NCBI GenBank assembly: GCA_015183035.1
Contig: JACZZP010000008.1
Location: 1,798,001-1,862,000 of the forward strand
Direction of reading: 5' to 3'
DNA length: 64,000 nucleotides
DNA from: Meloidogyne chitwoodi
Lineage: Eukaryota > Nematoda > Chromadorea > Rhabditida > Meloidogynidae
The position numbers and the translations under genes are program-made. Below the pieces are notes generated by a model that worked only from the letters and a program-made list of their open reading frames with translations, searched no databases and had not been told where the DNA came from. Each line of letters opens with the position of its first letter. Position 1 is the first letter of the stretch. Positions 11,166 to 22,045 of the stretch are shown one piece after another.

Positions 11166-12684
11166 ATGTCAACAACAAAAAATATAAATAATATTTCTAT
11201 TGAACGTTTAAATATATTAAAAGAAGAATGTCAAATATTGGGGAATATATTAGAAGAAAAAATTAATTATTTAAAGTAAATTAATTAATTAATTTAAATT
11301 TAATTTTAATTAATTTATAGATGTAATAATATCAAATTAAACAACTTAAAAAATAAAAAACATTCTTTAGAAACAATTTTAAAAATTAAAAGAAATTCTT
11401 CTCCAAATAAATTAATTAATTATTCTTCTTTAATTAATAAAAATAATTATTTTACTATTTTTAATACAACAAAAAGAATTCAACCACCTAATAAAAAAAA
11501 GAAAATTAAAAATGAAAAAATATATAAAAATTTAGAAAATATTTTTATTAAATATCCTTATAATTCTACTATTCCCAAGCCTTTTAAGCTTACACAAAGG
11601 TATTTTTAATTAAAAATAAAGTTTTAAATAAAAAATTAAAAGAAAGTTTTAATTAAGTTCAATAAGTTTATTTGTGGTTAAGTCGGTTGGCTGCTCCTCT
11701 GTTGTTGACTTTCTTAGGCATAGGCTGAAGGTTCGATACCTCTTAGGGTTAAATATTTATTTTTTTAAAAACTTTATTATCCTTTTAATTTTTAATTATT
11801 TAAAAATTATTTTTGTACATTTTTCTATTTTTACAAATTAATTTTAGAGCACCAATCCCTTGCTTTTATTCAGAACGTCACTTAAATCAAATGTTAGAAA
11901 ACAAACGTCAAAAAGATCTCAAATATAAATTATATAAGTTCCGAGCTCGTTCAGTTCCTTCAAGTACATATAAACAACCAAATTATGATTGGAAATCAAA
12001 TAAACAAAGATATAGAACACGTTCATTACCTTCTCATAATTACTCTTTTTTAACTGTTAATTCTTCTTCTTCTACTAATTTTGCTTTAAATAATAAAAAA
12101 AATAATAAATATTTACAAAATCATCAATATATTCATTCACCACCACTTTCTACTTATTTAAGACCTACCAGTTGTAGTAAATCTATGGAAGAAATAAGAG
12201 CATTAAAATCTCAAAAAAGAAGTATTCAACTTTTATCTAAAGCTAATGGACCTATTGGAATTGAGGTAATTTATTATATTAAAATTAAAAATTAAATTTA
12301 AAGGAACATTCTATTCGATGGAGAATTCTGTATAAATTAAGACATTCACAACAATGTTTAGATTATCCAAAACCTTTAAATGAAAGTTTTAAAGCTCAAA
12401 CAATGCCCAATTTTGTAAAATTACAAGAAGAATTTACTAGACAATTAACAGCTAATAGACGTTTCAGAATGTGTACAGTTCCAATACCTTTTAATTTAAG
12501 TGAAAGAAAATATAATGGAGAAATACGTGGACATAGTTGTGATGTAAAAATTAAATTAAATTTTTTTATAAAAATGATAAAAATTTGATTTTAGAATTGG
12601 ACAAGAAAAGATCGTGAAGAAAGAAGAGGAATAAGCAGAGAAAGAGAAAAAATTCAACAAAGAAGAAGAAAAGTTTGGAGGTGA
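11166..12684 (+). CDS. FAM161-like (UPF0564) protein
   Basis: Five exons (11166-11275, 11321-11599, 11848-12265, 12304-12543, 12595-12684) give 378 residues with all phases consistent. Features that recall the FAM161 family of centrosome/ciliary-base microtubule-binding proteins are the repeated PF/PI-start motifs (IPKPFKLTQR, APIPCFYSERH, VPIPFNLSERKY) and the basic motif YKFRARSVPSSTY followed later by RYRTRSLPSHNY, which resembles FKARPVPRSTY. The N-terminus is Asn/Lys rich and the C-terminus is a charged helix (REREKIQQRRRKVW). The second intron is long (248 bp) and holds a tRNA-like sequence. Similarity is by motif only, so another basic microtubule-binding protein remains possible. Confidence 0.55.
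11671..11750 (+). repeat. tRNA-like (SINE/tRNA pseudogene) sequence in intron
   Basis: Contains TTTGTGGTTAAGTCGGTTGG, similar to an A box, and GGTTCGATACC, an exact B-box consensus, about 45 bp apart. It is much richer in G and C than the surrounding intron. No acceptor stem of seven pairs can be formed and the T stem has a mismatch, so it is not called as a functional tRNA. A diverged relative lies at 49995-50070. Confidence 0.4.
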
Positions 12685-12934
12685 TTTGAAAAAGTTATTA
12701 AATAATAAAGGTAGATTTGCTAGATTATTATATTGTTAATTTTTTGTTTTATTGAAATTTAAAAAAATAAGATGGTATTTTAGAAAATATAATTATTATT
12801 TTTTTCTCCTTTTTATTAAAAATAAAATTAATTTTCTTTGTCACATCATTGTCACTGTGTGCGCATGCAAATGTCCTCAAATGTTTGCAATTGTCAGAAA
12901 AGGCTGAATTATTGCAAAAACTTTATTATTGTAA

Positions 12935-14749
12935 ATGAATCAACTTTTGACTTATTTTAATTTTTCTTCATTATTTTTATTTGTCTTTAATAAATTTATT
13001 TTTTTATTTTTATTAATTTTATCTACTAAAATATTAGAGGTAATTATTTTAAATTTTTAAATAAATTTAATTTGGCATTATGATTATTTTTTAAAAAGAG
13101 TCATTTCATTGCGGAAAATTGAGTGCCTTTGGCATTATTTTTTCCTAGAAATATAAATAAAATAAATTTAAGGCAGATAAACAATTTTTATATTTTTGAC
13201 TATTATAAATTTTTTAAAACTTTTTTTACAGGGTCGTCGTTGTTATTCTTGTTCTGGGCAATGTTTGGCTGGTGCACCATGCAATTGCCAGTAAATAAAT
13301 AAATAAATTTTAAAATAAAAAATAATAATTTTTAAGGATGGGATCTTGCGAAGCAGATTTTTGTTTTTCAGAAAAACAACCTTCAGAAGTTCCAGGAATT
13401 TATCGTTTATCCAAAGGTTGTGTGAAAAGACCTTCTAGAACAAGAGCTGGATGTGATTTTGATCATTTTTCTGATCATGTTTTGTGTGTTTGTGCTGGAC
13501 CTGGTATTATTTTTTAGACTTTTTTAGAAAATAAATTTATATTTTTTAGCTGATTTTTGTAATGATAATATTTTTATGCATGTAAATACAGCAAATTGGA
13601 GAAATATAACTTGCAGGCAATGTCAAGATGGAAGACCAGATTGTGGACAAACATGTCAAGGTAATTTAAATTTATAAATATTAAAGTTATTTCACAAATA
13701 TTTAAAAAAATATTAATTTTAGGTCAATGGTGTCACCAAAAGATTTCGACAGGAGCAGCTGGTTGTGGTTTTGGTCCTCCTTCACTTCCTTATTTGTACA
13801 AAACTACAGAACTTTTACAACGCCAACAACACGTTTGTCTAAGTATTAGTCGTGGAGGAGGAGGTTTTCTTTAATATTTAGAAAAAATATATTTATTTTT
13901 TATCATTTAAAGTTTCTCCTCAACGTTTTTGTATTTGTGGAGGGAAAAATATGTGTAATTTAAATGAAAATGATATTGGAAAGGATTCGTCTTTTATTTC
14001 CTCTCTTTTAAAAAGCTTTAATGAAGGAAAGGAAAATAAGCAAAGAGAACAACAACAAAGGTTTATTAAATGTTTTTTTTGACATTTTTTAATTTATTTA
14101 AAGGAATCACTGGGAAATGTCTCATAAACAATCATTACCTCCTCAACTTTATGAATGTATAAATTGTGATATGAGTGCAGAAGATGTCTCTTCTTCAATG
14201 ACTTCTGGATGTAGACAAAATAAATGTAAAGGTAAAAAATAAATATTAATTTAATTTTCAAAAAAATATATAATTCAAAAATTAAGGCCAATTTTGTGTT
14301 TATGCTGCCCAAAGAATATTTTCTAATAATTGGTCTTCTAATAGAAATGGAAATAATGGACAACAAAATTCTCAAAATACACAAAAAATGCATGAAAAGC
14401 GTGGTTGTATAAATGTTACAGCACCTACATTTGTTCAACTGGGATGTACACATAAATGGGTACAAAATGAATTGGAAGAAATTTACTGTGCTTGCAAGGT
14501 TAATAGAAAAATTAAAAATATTTCTGAAAGGATATTTTTAGTAAATATTTTTCAAAAGTGCTAAATTAAAAATTTATTTAAAGAATTTAAAAAAAAAATA
14601 ATTTTTAGGGTAACCTTTGCAATTTTGATTTGGCAACTGCAAGCGAGTCTTCAGCACTAAAACAAAAACAGTTTTCTTCTTTATTTAGGCTCACACCTTT
14701 TTATATTTTTATTGTATTTTTCTTTAATATTTTGTGCCTTAAATTTTAA
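12935..14749 (+). CDS. Cysteine-rich surface protein with three ET/Ly6-like modules
   Basis: Nine or so exons in consistent phase encode about 390 residues. The first 35 residues are hydrophobic (FIFLFLLILS core) and act as a signal peptide or anchor. Then come three cysteine-rich modules, each opening with CxxC (CYSCSGQC, CRQCQDG, CINCDMS) and closing with a CxC...CN signature (CVCAGPADFCND, CICGGKNMCN, CACKGNLCN). This closing pattern is typical of the nematode ET module and of Ly6/uPAR three-finger domains. The tail ends in a hydrophobic stretch (FYIFIVFFFNILCLKF), which could be a GPI signal or membrane anchor. The expected place is the cell surface or secretion; the ligand is unknown. 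Confidence 0.65.
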
Positions 14750-15836
14750 TAAAATGATTTTTCTTTGTTTTATAAATTTAGTTTTTTTAATCTGGAATAG
14801 AGTAGATTACATTCTAATTATTTTGTTAAATATATAGGTACAAGAACTTCGAGAAAAGAGGCAGGCCTTAATACAAAACAGATTTGAAGATAAAATTTTG
14901 TAATTCCACCCATATCGCCAGTCCCTATTATAATAAACGGAATTTTGACCAATATTAAAGTGAAATATAATAACAGACAGTTATACAGTCTCTCTGTCGT
15001 TATATCTCGTCTGTCGATTGCATTTGTCAAAATGTCGTTTATTGGAATATACCTCTGACCTTTAGTCCCTACCGGGGACGGACGCATTGCGTTATTTGCG
15101 TTGATTTTTGGCGTTGCGTTTTTGCAAAATGTTTCTTGCGCCCGTCCCTGGTCCCTAAGTTTCAGTTTGGTTATTTGTGGGCTAATTAGTCGCGAATGTT
15201 TAACAGCGTCTATTTAACATCTCATGCATCAATGCTCTCTTTTATAATTGATATTAATAGGTATTCATTTTTAATAATATTTGGTCGCGATTAAGCGGCC
15301 AACGAATATTCGGCTCGCAATTAGTTTGCCGTGACTAGCTGGGCTTTTCCCTCCATTCCAGTCTCGCTATCTCAGAATTAATAGTTTTCGGCGAGACTGA
15401 AACTGCAAAGACTAAAACGGCGGGCGTAGGCCACTTTTTTTTTAATTTGAATCCTTCTTTTTGAACTGACAGAAAATATTCACAATATTTGATTGTGTTG
15501 GTGGAAAGGATGATAATTATTTTCGTAATCAAGAATGTTGAAACCCCAAAATGTCATTTATTTTGTTTAAATATATCATTTAATTATTTTTTATAATCCT
15601 AAACGTTTTTAAGTCTTATTGATTCCAAATTTTTGTAACTTTTCTAAAGTTCCTTTTTAAGAATTTAAGAATAATTATCATAACATTAAGAGTTTAATTA
15701 AAGTTCAACATAATTCTAGTATAATTTAGGAAAATCGTTCATTTTTTCAAATATATTTTTACAAGTATAAATTTTTTTATTCCTTTTAGGTGTTTTTTTC
15801 GATTTAAAGTCATCGGCATTTCTTGCTTTTATAATA
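14750..15836. other. Intergenic DNA with GC-richer transposon remnants
   Basis: About 1.1 kb, unusually rich in G and C at 14900-15540 relative to the rest of the window. It holds a degenerate inverted repeat (14905-15085) and phrases such as GGTCGCGATTAAGCGGCC at about 15285. Open frames on the minus strand (14818-15087, 15335-15532) have no start context, domain or splice continuity and are taken as chance. Confidence 0.5.
14905..15085. repeat. Degenerate inverted repeat, probable MITE remnant
   Basis: The left half carries AATAAACGGAATTTTGACC and ATAATAACAGACAG. The right half carries the complements CTGTCGTTAT and TGTCAAAATGTCGTTTATT in the expected mirrored order. The pairing is imperfect, and no target duplication could be identified. 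Confidence 0.5.
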
Positions 15837-18691
15837 ATGACAGAAACACATGGAAAAAATAAAAGCCGTGCTCGGCTTATTGCTGAACATACTGAAGGAA
15901 ACAGTGCTAAGGTTAGTTTTATTAAAGACATTGGAAAAAAATTTTACAACACTGACAACGAATAAAATTCTATTATATATGTGTCATTTGAAAGAGTTCA
16001 TTGAACTGAGTTGAAGATGCTATTATCAGCTCCCGCTCTCAACTCAAGCAAATTATAGTCATATAAAAATGAAAAAACCATTGGGTGGACCAAGGTTATT
16101 TTTGAGGTTAAAATTTAACATTTGTAAATGATGGCTCATTCAAAAAAGCTCTGAGCTGAGTTGAATGACATCATAATCAGCGACGAATATTTACAAAGTT
16201 ATGAAGGATTGAGGCTGGCTGGAAAAACCATTTGGGCATTGTCTTCGCACAAGCTCGGATCTATTAGGTTGTTTTATTATTCTCCATTTTTGGATCTATG
16301 GCCGGTTGGTCTTCCTACAAACTTCGATATATTGGAGGTATAATACTCTTGTATGTAGCAGCCTCGGTAATCACCTAAACTCATGGTCCCTCTATAGTTT
16401 TTAGTTTTCATATGCCTATAACTTGCTTCAAGAGAGCGTGAGCTAATTTTCATATCATTTGACTCAGCTCAATGAACTCTTTCAAATGATATATAAATCA
16501 TAGAATATAATTCGTGGTCCGTATTGTGAAAGTTTACTAAGACATTAATGTTCAGGCAAATTTATAAAAATAATTTAAATAAATTCATTTTAGACTGTGA
16601 AGCGTGGAGCATCTTATATGCTTGAAGATATTTATCCACCTTTAAAGAAAGAACGTTTTGATTTTGAAGATGAGAAACATAAAGGTTAACTTTATTGTGG
16701 AAGGAATATAAAATGTAAAAAGTTTTTTCTTTTATTAGATCAGATTTGTGATGACGAATATAATGTTCGCATATGCTGCAATGATTTGCTTGACAATGTT
16801 GTTATGTTTATTAAGGTGAGTAAAAAACGATATAGATTTTTTAAAGATTAAAATTATAATACAATTAACTTTTGTTTATAATGAGACCTCCATAAGAGTA
16901 GATATCAGCAAGAAAAAAAGTTATTTTCAGCGCTGTAGGGGAACATTTTGAAAATTTATTGCTCCATTTGCTAAAAATCGTCTTTTTTTTTTGTGTCGCA
17001 GGTTAAAATTATAAATTGAGAAAGAATTAAAAACTCCAGGCATTCTGTTTATGGCACACGAATCAAAATCTAATATAAATGCGTAATTTAAAAAAAAAAA
17101 TAGCGCTGGCTAAATGTGCGCAATTGAGTCTAGCCCTGATACTTTTGATGGAAAAATTCAAAAAATTTTATCCTCAATTTTTTGTAATTATTAATTGTTT
17201 TGAAGGAAAATGTTAACAATTTTAAAAATTTTCCCAAAATGATTTATATAATTCTGAATGGGAAGACTGCTCATAATATGATCTTTGATTATAATTCCTT
17301 ATATATTCTCAAAACTTCCCTTTTACATTTTTTATAAATATTTTCTTCGTCAAGGCACAAATGAAACATAAACAAATGGTCATTTGAGAAAAAATACTTA
17401 TCCATATCACTGAAAAAAGTTTATTTGTATATTGAAGGGAAATTTTATGACTCCAAAATAATTAATACTTGTAAATGTTGTGGATAAAATTTAATGACTT
17501 TTGCCGTCAAAGGTAAAATGTGCCTAAAATTGTTGAAAAATGCCATCAATGAAGATTGAGAGTATTTATGTTGTGTACCTTTCTCCTTATTAATTTGTAA
17601 CATTATATATTTGAGAATTTTAAGTAAAAAATATTTAAATTAATGAAAATAAAAAAAAATAAAATGCCATTAGAATTGTTGTCTGAATTAATCCATTTTA
17701 TTCCTTTTAGAATAAAATGGATTAAGCTTAGGATTTCTAAATTGTTTTATCTTTTTATTACTAAAGTACAACAGAAATTTATAATTTATTATAATAAAGT
17801 TAGTTATTAGAATTTAAATATTAATTGTGTTATTTGCGAGTCTTTTTTTATAGTAATTAATAATTTTGTAATTTTTAAATATTAAATTTTTATTTTTAAT
17901 AAAATATTATTTTTCTAGCTTAAACATGAAGGAGATCTTCTCTTCAGCCAAATGCTTGTGCATTTTGGAAATCTCGAATATGGAGATGTACCACCAGATA
18001 AAATTATTGCTTCTATGTTTGGTAGTCATTTGGAGGGTATAGCTTTCCTTTTTTATACTTTTAAATTAAGTTTTTTAGTACTATATAAACAATTTGAAAC
18101 ACTTAGCGAGTTAATGGGTTTGGGACATTTATCTGGTTTAGAGGTATGTTGTGTTTAATTTTATTTTGTAAAAATCTTTTAAAAATTTAAAATGAAAAAT
18201 TAATAATTTTTGGAGCTTTTTTTAATTTTGTTTATATGTGAAATTTTATATAATGGAAATATTTGTGCTTATTTTTCATATTTAAGATAATAAATGCTGA
18301 AGAGTTCAAATGGCCACCATATATCTTTGATACAAAAAATATCACAGAATTTGATGTTTGGATTTAGAATATTTTATTTTTAATTAATAAATCTTTAACA
18401 GATAATAGAAGTGAACATGCAAAAAATTCAATTGTTGAAGAAGCTTTTTGAATATGCTAGTGAAGAATTTGAAAAAATTAATGAACTTGAGAATATGCAA
18501 CAAACCATTCCTTGCATTAAAGGTTAGTCTAAAATTTAATTCTTTTAAGGAACAAAAAAATAAAACTTTTTTTGAACTTATAACCATTTTCTGGTTCCTA
18601 GATAATTTTTTGCCTATTAGGTGGTATGATTCATACAATAAATCAAATTATGTTTCTCCACCAATCTTATCAATCTCCTGAAGAAGAATAA
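15837..18691 (+). CDS. Hypothetical conserved-looking protein
   Basis: I do not recognise the family. Exons: 15837-15911, 16594 to about 16685, about 16739-16815, about 17919-18029, about 18072-18142, about 18287-18351, about 18402-18520 and about 18621-18691. All junctions keep one frame and give about 230 residues. The N-terminus is polar and basic (THGKNKSRARLIAEHTEG), followed by acidic-basic stretches (PPLKKERFDFEDEKHK). The centre is helical, with YNVRICCNDLLDNVVMFIK, a conserved-looking FSQMLVHFGNLEYGD and QFETLSELMGLGHLSG, and the end is EINEL-type amphipathic helix then SYQSPEEE. No signal peptide or membrane span. It could be a nuclear complex subunit, but nothing in the sequence proves that. 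The first intron hosts a MITE and the third intron is 1.1 kb. Confidence 0.6.
15984..16489. mobile_element. Diverged MITE inside an intron
   Basis: About 115-bp terminal inverted repeats: both ends start TCATTTGAAAGAGTTCATTG when read inward, and share GCTCxCGCTCTC and AATTATAG/AGTTATAG further in. A third, direct copy of the end sequence lies internally at 16134-16180 (CTCATTCAAAAAAGCTCTGA). Flanks are TATAT-like and no clean duplication can be read. An open frame at 16161-16343 inside the element is not convincing as a gene. Confidence 0.75.
16816..17917 (+). other. Long intron of the hypothetical gene
   Basis: A 1.1-kb intron starting GTGAGT and ending TTTTTCTAG. It is about twenty times longer than the usual intron here and contains GC-richer patches (16920-17160), which suggest old inserted DNA, but no inverted repeat or open frame that I can name. 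Confidence 0.5.
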
Positions 18692-18806
18692 TTAAAAGTG
18701 TTTTTGATTTCTTGTTAATTCGTCAGGAGTTTTTATTTGTTGTTATTTTGACTTAAAAAACGAGAAAAATCAAAATATTTAATTTATTGACTTTATTTAC
18801 TCTTAA

Positions 18807-19839
18807 AGTGCCGGAAAAAAGATATAATCAAAACATTTAATTTTTAGTTTTCACTATTATATTTAAAGATTTAAGTACTATTAAGTAGATATTAATACAA
18901 AACATATTGATTATTCTATTCTCTATTAAATGAGTACAAACATTCAATATTTTATCAAAATCTTTTTTTCCAAACATGTCAAAACAAAATAAACTCATTT
19001 AAGTGGCGGAAAAAAGGATAAAGCCAAATTTAAAAAAATAAAAAATTTATTAGTAAACATCTGAAAAAATTTCAGTAAACTTCTTCACAAATGAAGAAGA
19101 GATGCCAAAATAACCAACTTTCCATCTATCTCTATGATTGAGATCCAAAAACAATGGGAAATAGTGGTTTTTCAATTAGAAAACTTTCGACCTAATTCGA
19201 CCTTGATTGAATTTTCCTTTTATTTTCATTAGAAAGCCCATAAAATTTGCTACAAAATAGACTTTGTTCCATAAGACCTATCATTCTGATTAGGCAATTT
19301 TTGCTCGATTTTGCTAAATTTTTGCCTAATCAGAAATAATAGGTCTTTATCTTGATGAAGAACTTTTTTTTTAATATGCAACAAAGTCTATTTTGTAGCA
19401 AATTTTATGGGCTTTCTAATGAAAATAAAAGGAAAATTCAATCAAGGTCGAATTAGGTCGAAAGTTTTCTAATTGAAAAACCACTATTTCCCATTGTTTT
19501 TGGATCTCAATCATAGAGATAGATGGAAAGTTGGTTATTTTGGCATCTCTTCTTCATTTGTGAAGAAGTTTACTGAAATTTTTTCAGATGTTTACTAATA
19601 AATTTTTTATTTTTTTAAATTTGGCTTTATCCTTTTTTCCGCCACTTAAATGAGTTTATTTTGTTTTGACATGTTTGGAAAAAAAGATTTTGATAAAATA
19701 TTGAATGTTTGTACTCATTTAATAGAGAATAGAATAATCAATATGTTTTGTATTAATATCTACTTAATAGTACTTAAATCTTTAAATATAATAGTGAAAA
19801 CTAAAAATTAAATGTTTTGATTATATCTTTTTCAAGCGC
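18807..19839. mobile_element. 1-kb near-perfect palindrome (foldback element)
   Basis: Two arms of about 500 bp are near-identical reverse complements around a centre at about 19324, with a short loop (CTCGATTTTGCTAAA). The outer ends read AGTGCCGGAAAAAAGATATA and, inverted, AGCGCTTGAAAAAGATATA. A similar word, AGTGGCGGAAAAAAGGATA, recurs about 190 bp inside each arm, which suggests nested elements. No coding capacity. It begins 115 bp after the stop of the upstream gene, so read-through transcripts could form a long hairpin RNA. Confidence 0.85.
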
Positions 19840-20389
19840 TATATATAAAAATGCATTTAAAATATGTAAATTCTTTTTAAGTTTTATTATAAATATTTTT
19901 TAGTGTTTTAATCTGAGATTTATAATAAATATAATACAATTATTAAATTTTTAAAAGTATTGAATGAAACTTGATCATCACTATCTAAAAAGTCAATGCT
20001 TATTAAGGGATCACTGGGAATTACCAACAAAAAATTTTTATTTAAAAAATTTATATCTTTTCTTTTAGAGGTGAAATTTTTTTATTTAACCACAAACCAG
20101 TTGACGTACAATTTTGAAATTAATTTATTAATAAAAATTTCAAATATTTCTCATATATATTAAAATCTCTAACTTATCCTAATCTTCAAATTATATTTAT
20201 TTTTAAATTTTTAAAATTCTGTTATTGAATAACAGGAAATATCTTTAAATATTTGGAGATCAAAATAAAAATTCCGAAAAATTCCGAAACGATGATATAG
20301 AGATTCTAATAATATATTTTAATTATTTATTTTAAAAATATTTTTGCAAAAAAGTAAATTTTCATGTTACATAAAAAAAATAAAAATAC
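19840..20389. other. Intergenic AT-rich DNA
   Basis: 550 bp between the palindrome and a minus-strand gene. A short hairpin CTGTTATTGAATAACAG occurs at about 20219. Nothing else was seen. Confidence 0.5.
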
Positions 20390-20728
20390 TTAATCATCAT
20401 CATCTAAACTCATATAAACAATTAATCCTTCTTTACATTCAATTTGTGTTCCTAAATTATGAGCATCTGTAAAAAGTTCTGTGGCACGATTTAATAATGC
20501 TAATTCTTCTTGATTACATGGAGCACATTGGGAAGAGTCCAAAAGTATTTTTGTTGAATTATTACCAATATTTGCCAAAAGTCCGGATAAAGGAGAAACT
20601 CGGTGGCCATCAGCATTTTCTTGGTTATTTCTTATGGCCTATTTTTAGTTTTTTCTTTTTCTCATTTTTAACGATGAAGATACATAATGTACTATGTAGT
20701 ATCTTCCTCCTTCATATAAAAAGAGCAT
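20390..20728 (-). CDS. Small hypothetical protein, acidic C-terminus
   Basis: Two exons joined by a 54-bp GT-AG intron give about 93 residues. The upstream exon opens MLFLYEGGRYYI with an in-frame stop three codons before the ATG. The second exon continues with NADGHRVSPLSGLLANIG, an alpha-helical ELALLNRATELFTDAHNLG and the end VYMSLDDDD. No signal peptide, membrane span or known motif. The size and mixed strand/helix pattern resemble small adaptor subunits, but I cannot assign a family. The gene is divergent from the next gene, with only 135 bp between start codons, so they may share a promoter. Confidence 0.5.
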
Positions 20729-20863
20729 GTATGTTCAATATCCCAAAACATTTTTTCATTATTGAATTTTGCTAATTTCTATTCTTTTTAAATATTTATG
20801 CGAGAATAGAGTAATTCTTGTCTTTATAAAATTTAAAAAATATAAATAAATATTTATTAAAAA

Positions 20864-21804
20864 ATGGTTAAAAACAATAAAATCCCAACAATAATAATTT
20901 TTTCAATATTTGATTTATTAATATCTTTTGTTGGAATTTGCTTCCGTGAAACTTCAATATCTTTTCAACATTTTCATGATAATTTTGCTTTACCTTTTAA
21001 CTTTAATAAATCTGTTTATGATTTCTTTATGGTCTCTTCATTATTTTATATTCTCAAATGTATTAACATTTTTTGCATAAAATAATCTGAAAAAATAATT
21101 CTACAAAACTATACACAGATAACATAAAAGTATTAAATAAATTATATTTTTAAGCGATAATTTTGTTTTAAAACCTCGTGGATTTTTTCATATCGGAGAT
21201 GTAATTTTGCTAATTTCCAATTTTTTCTTTTCTCATTTTGCTCACAATATTTTGCTAGGATTATTAAAACATGATAAAAAATTTGAAAATAAATATTATA
21301 AACATTTGGAGGAGGTAAATAAAATTAACTTATTTGGGGAAGACCTAAATATATTTTACATGTTTTAGGCACTTTCTGTCCCAGATATTAAAGATGAAAT
21401 CGATCCGAATGAAATAAATAATCGAGTTTTAGGAAGTAAAAATAATGAAACTGAAATAATATTTAATAATTCAAAGAATAAAGAAGTAGTAATTGATAAA
21501 TTACAAAATTTTGAATATTCCCCTGATGAATTAATAGCAAAATTAAATTATAAAGAATTATGCAAACGATGTTCTGATATTTTAAAGGTTTATTTTAATT
21601 AAATTATTTTAAATTTAATTTTAGTTTCCAAAGATTCCAATAGAAGATCAAAGTTCACAACTATCAATAAATTTTGACTATGGTCTTGCTAATGGACCGC
21701 TTGATTGTAATGAAATATATAAAAGCTTTTATAAAGGTGGTAACAAAGCTATTCTATTTGAGACCATGAAGGCATCCATTCCATGTGCTGTTAACACCAA
21801 ATGA
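20864..21804 (+). CDS. Hypothetical membrane protein, one unclear exon junction
   Basis: The first exon encodes a hydrophobic N-terminus (IIIFSIFDLLISFVGICF). A second exon (from about 21156) carries another hydrophobic stretch (GDVILLISNFFFFSHFAHN). Two further exons, joined in good phase, encode a soluble acidic part (SVPDIKDEIDPNEINN, ELCKRCSDILK) that ends at 21804. The junction between the first and second exons is a problem: the second exon needs a phase-2 donor and no GT in the first exon is in that phase. Either an extra small exon, a non-canonical donor or a disrupting mutation is present. Two spans followed by a cytosolic tail is the likely topology. Family unknown. Confidence 0.4.
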
Positions 21805-22045
21805 TTTAAAAAATTTCAAAATGTCATAAAAATTAAAATTGATGTTTAGTTAACAAAAATTAAATAAATAAGATTTAAACGTTAACAATTGGCCAAGTGA
21901 ATATAAATGTGTTTAAGAAATAAATCACTTAAATTTATAAAATGATAATTATTTTCCATGTTTTCTTTTTAATTAATTTATTATTCTTTCTTCTGGAAAA
22001 CTCCACTGACATAAATTCATTAAAAATAAAGTTGTTGGTCCTGAA

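Noticed and set aside
14818..15087. 89-codon open frame on the minus strand
   Set aside because: It lies across the decayed inverted repeat and has no domain or neighbouring exons; treated as repeat debris.
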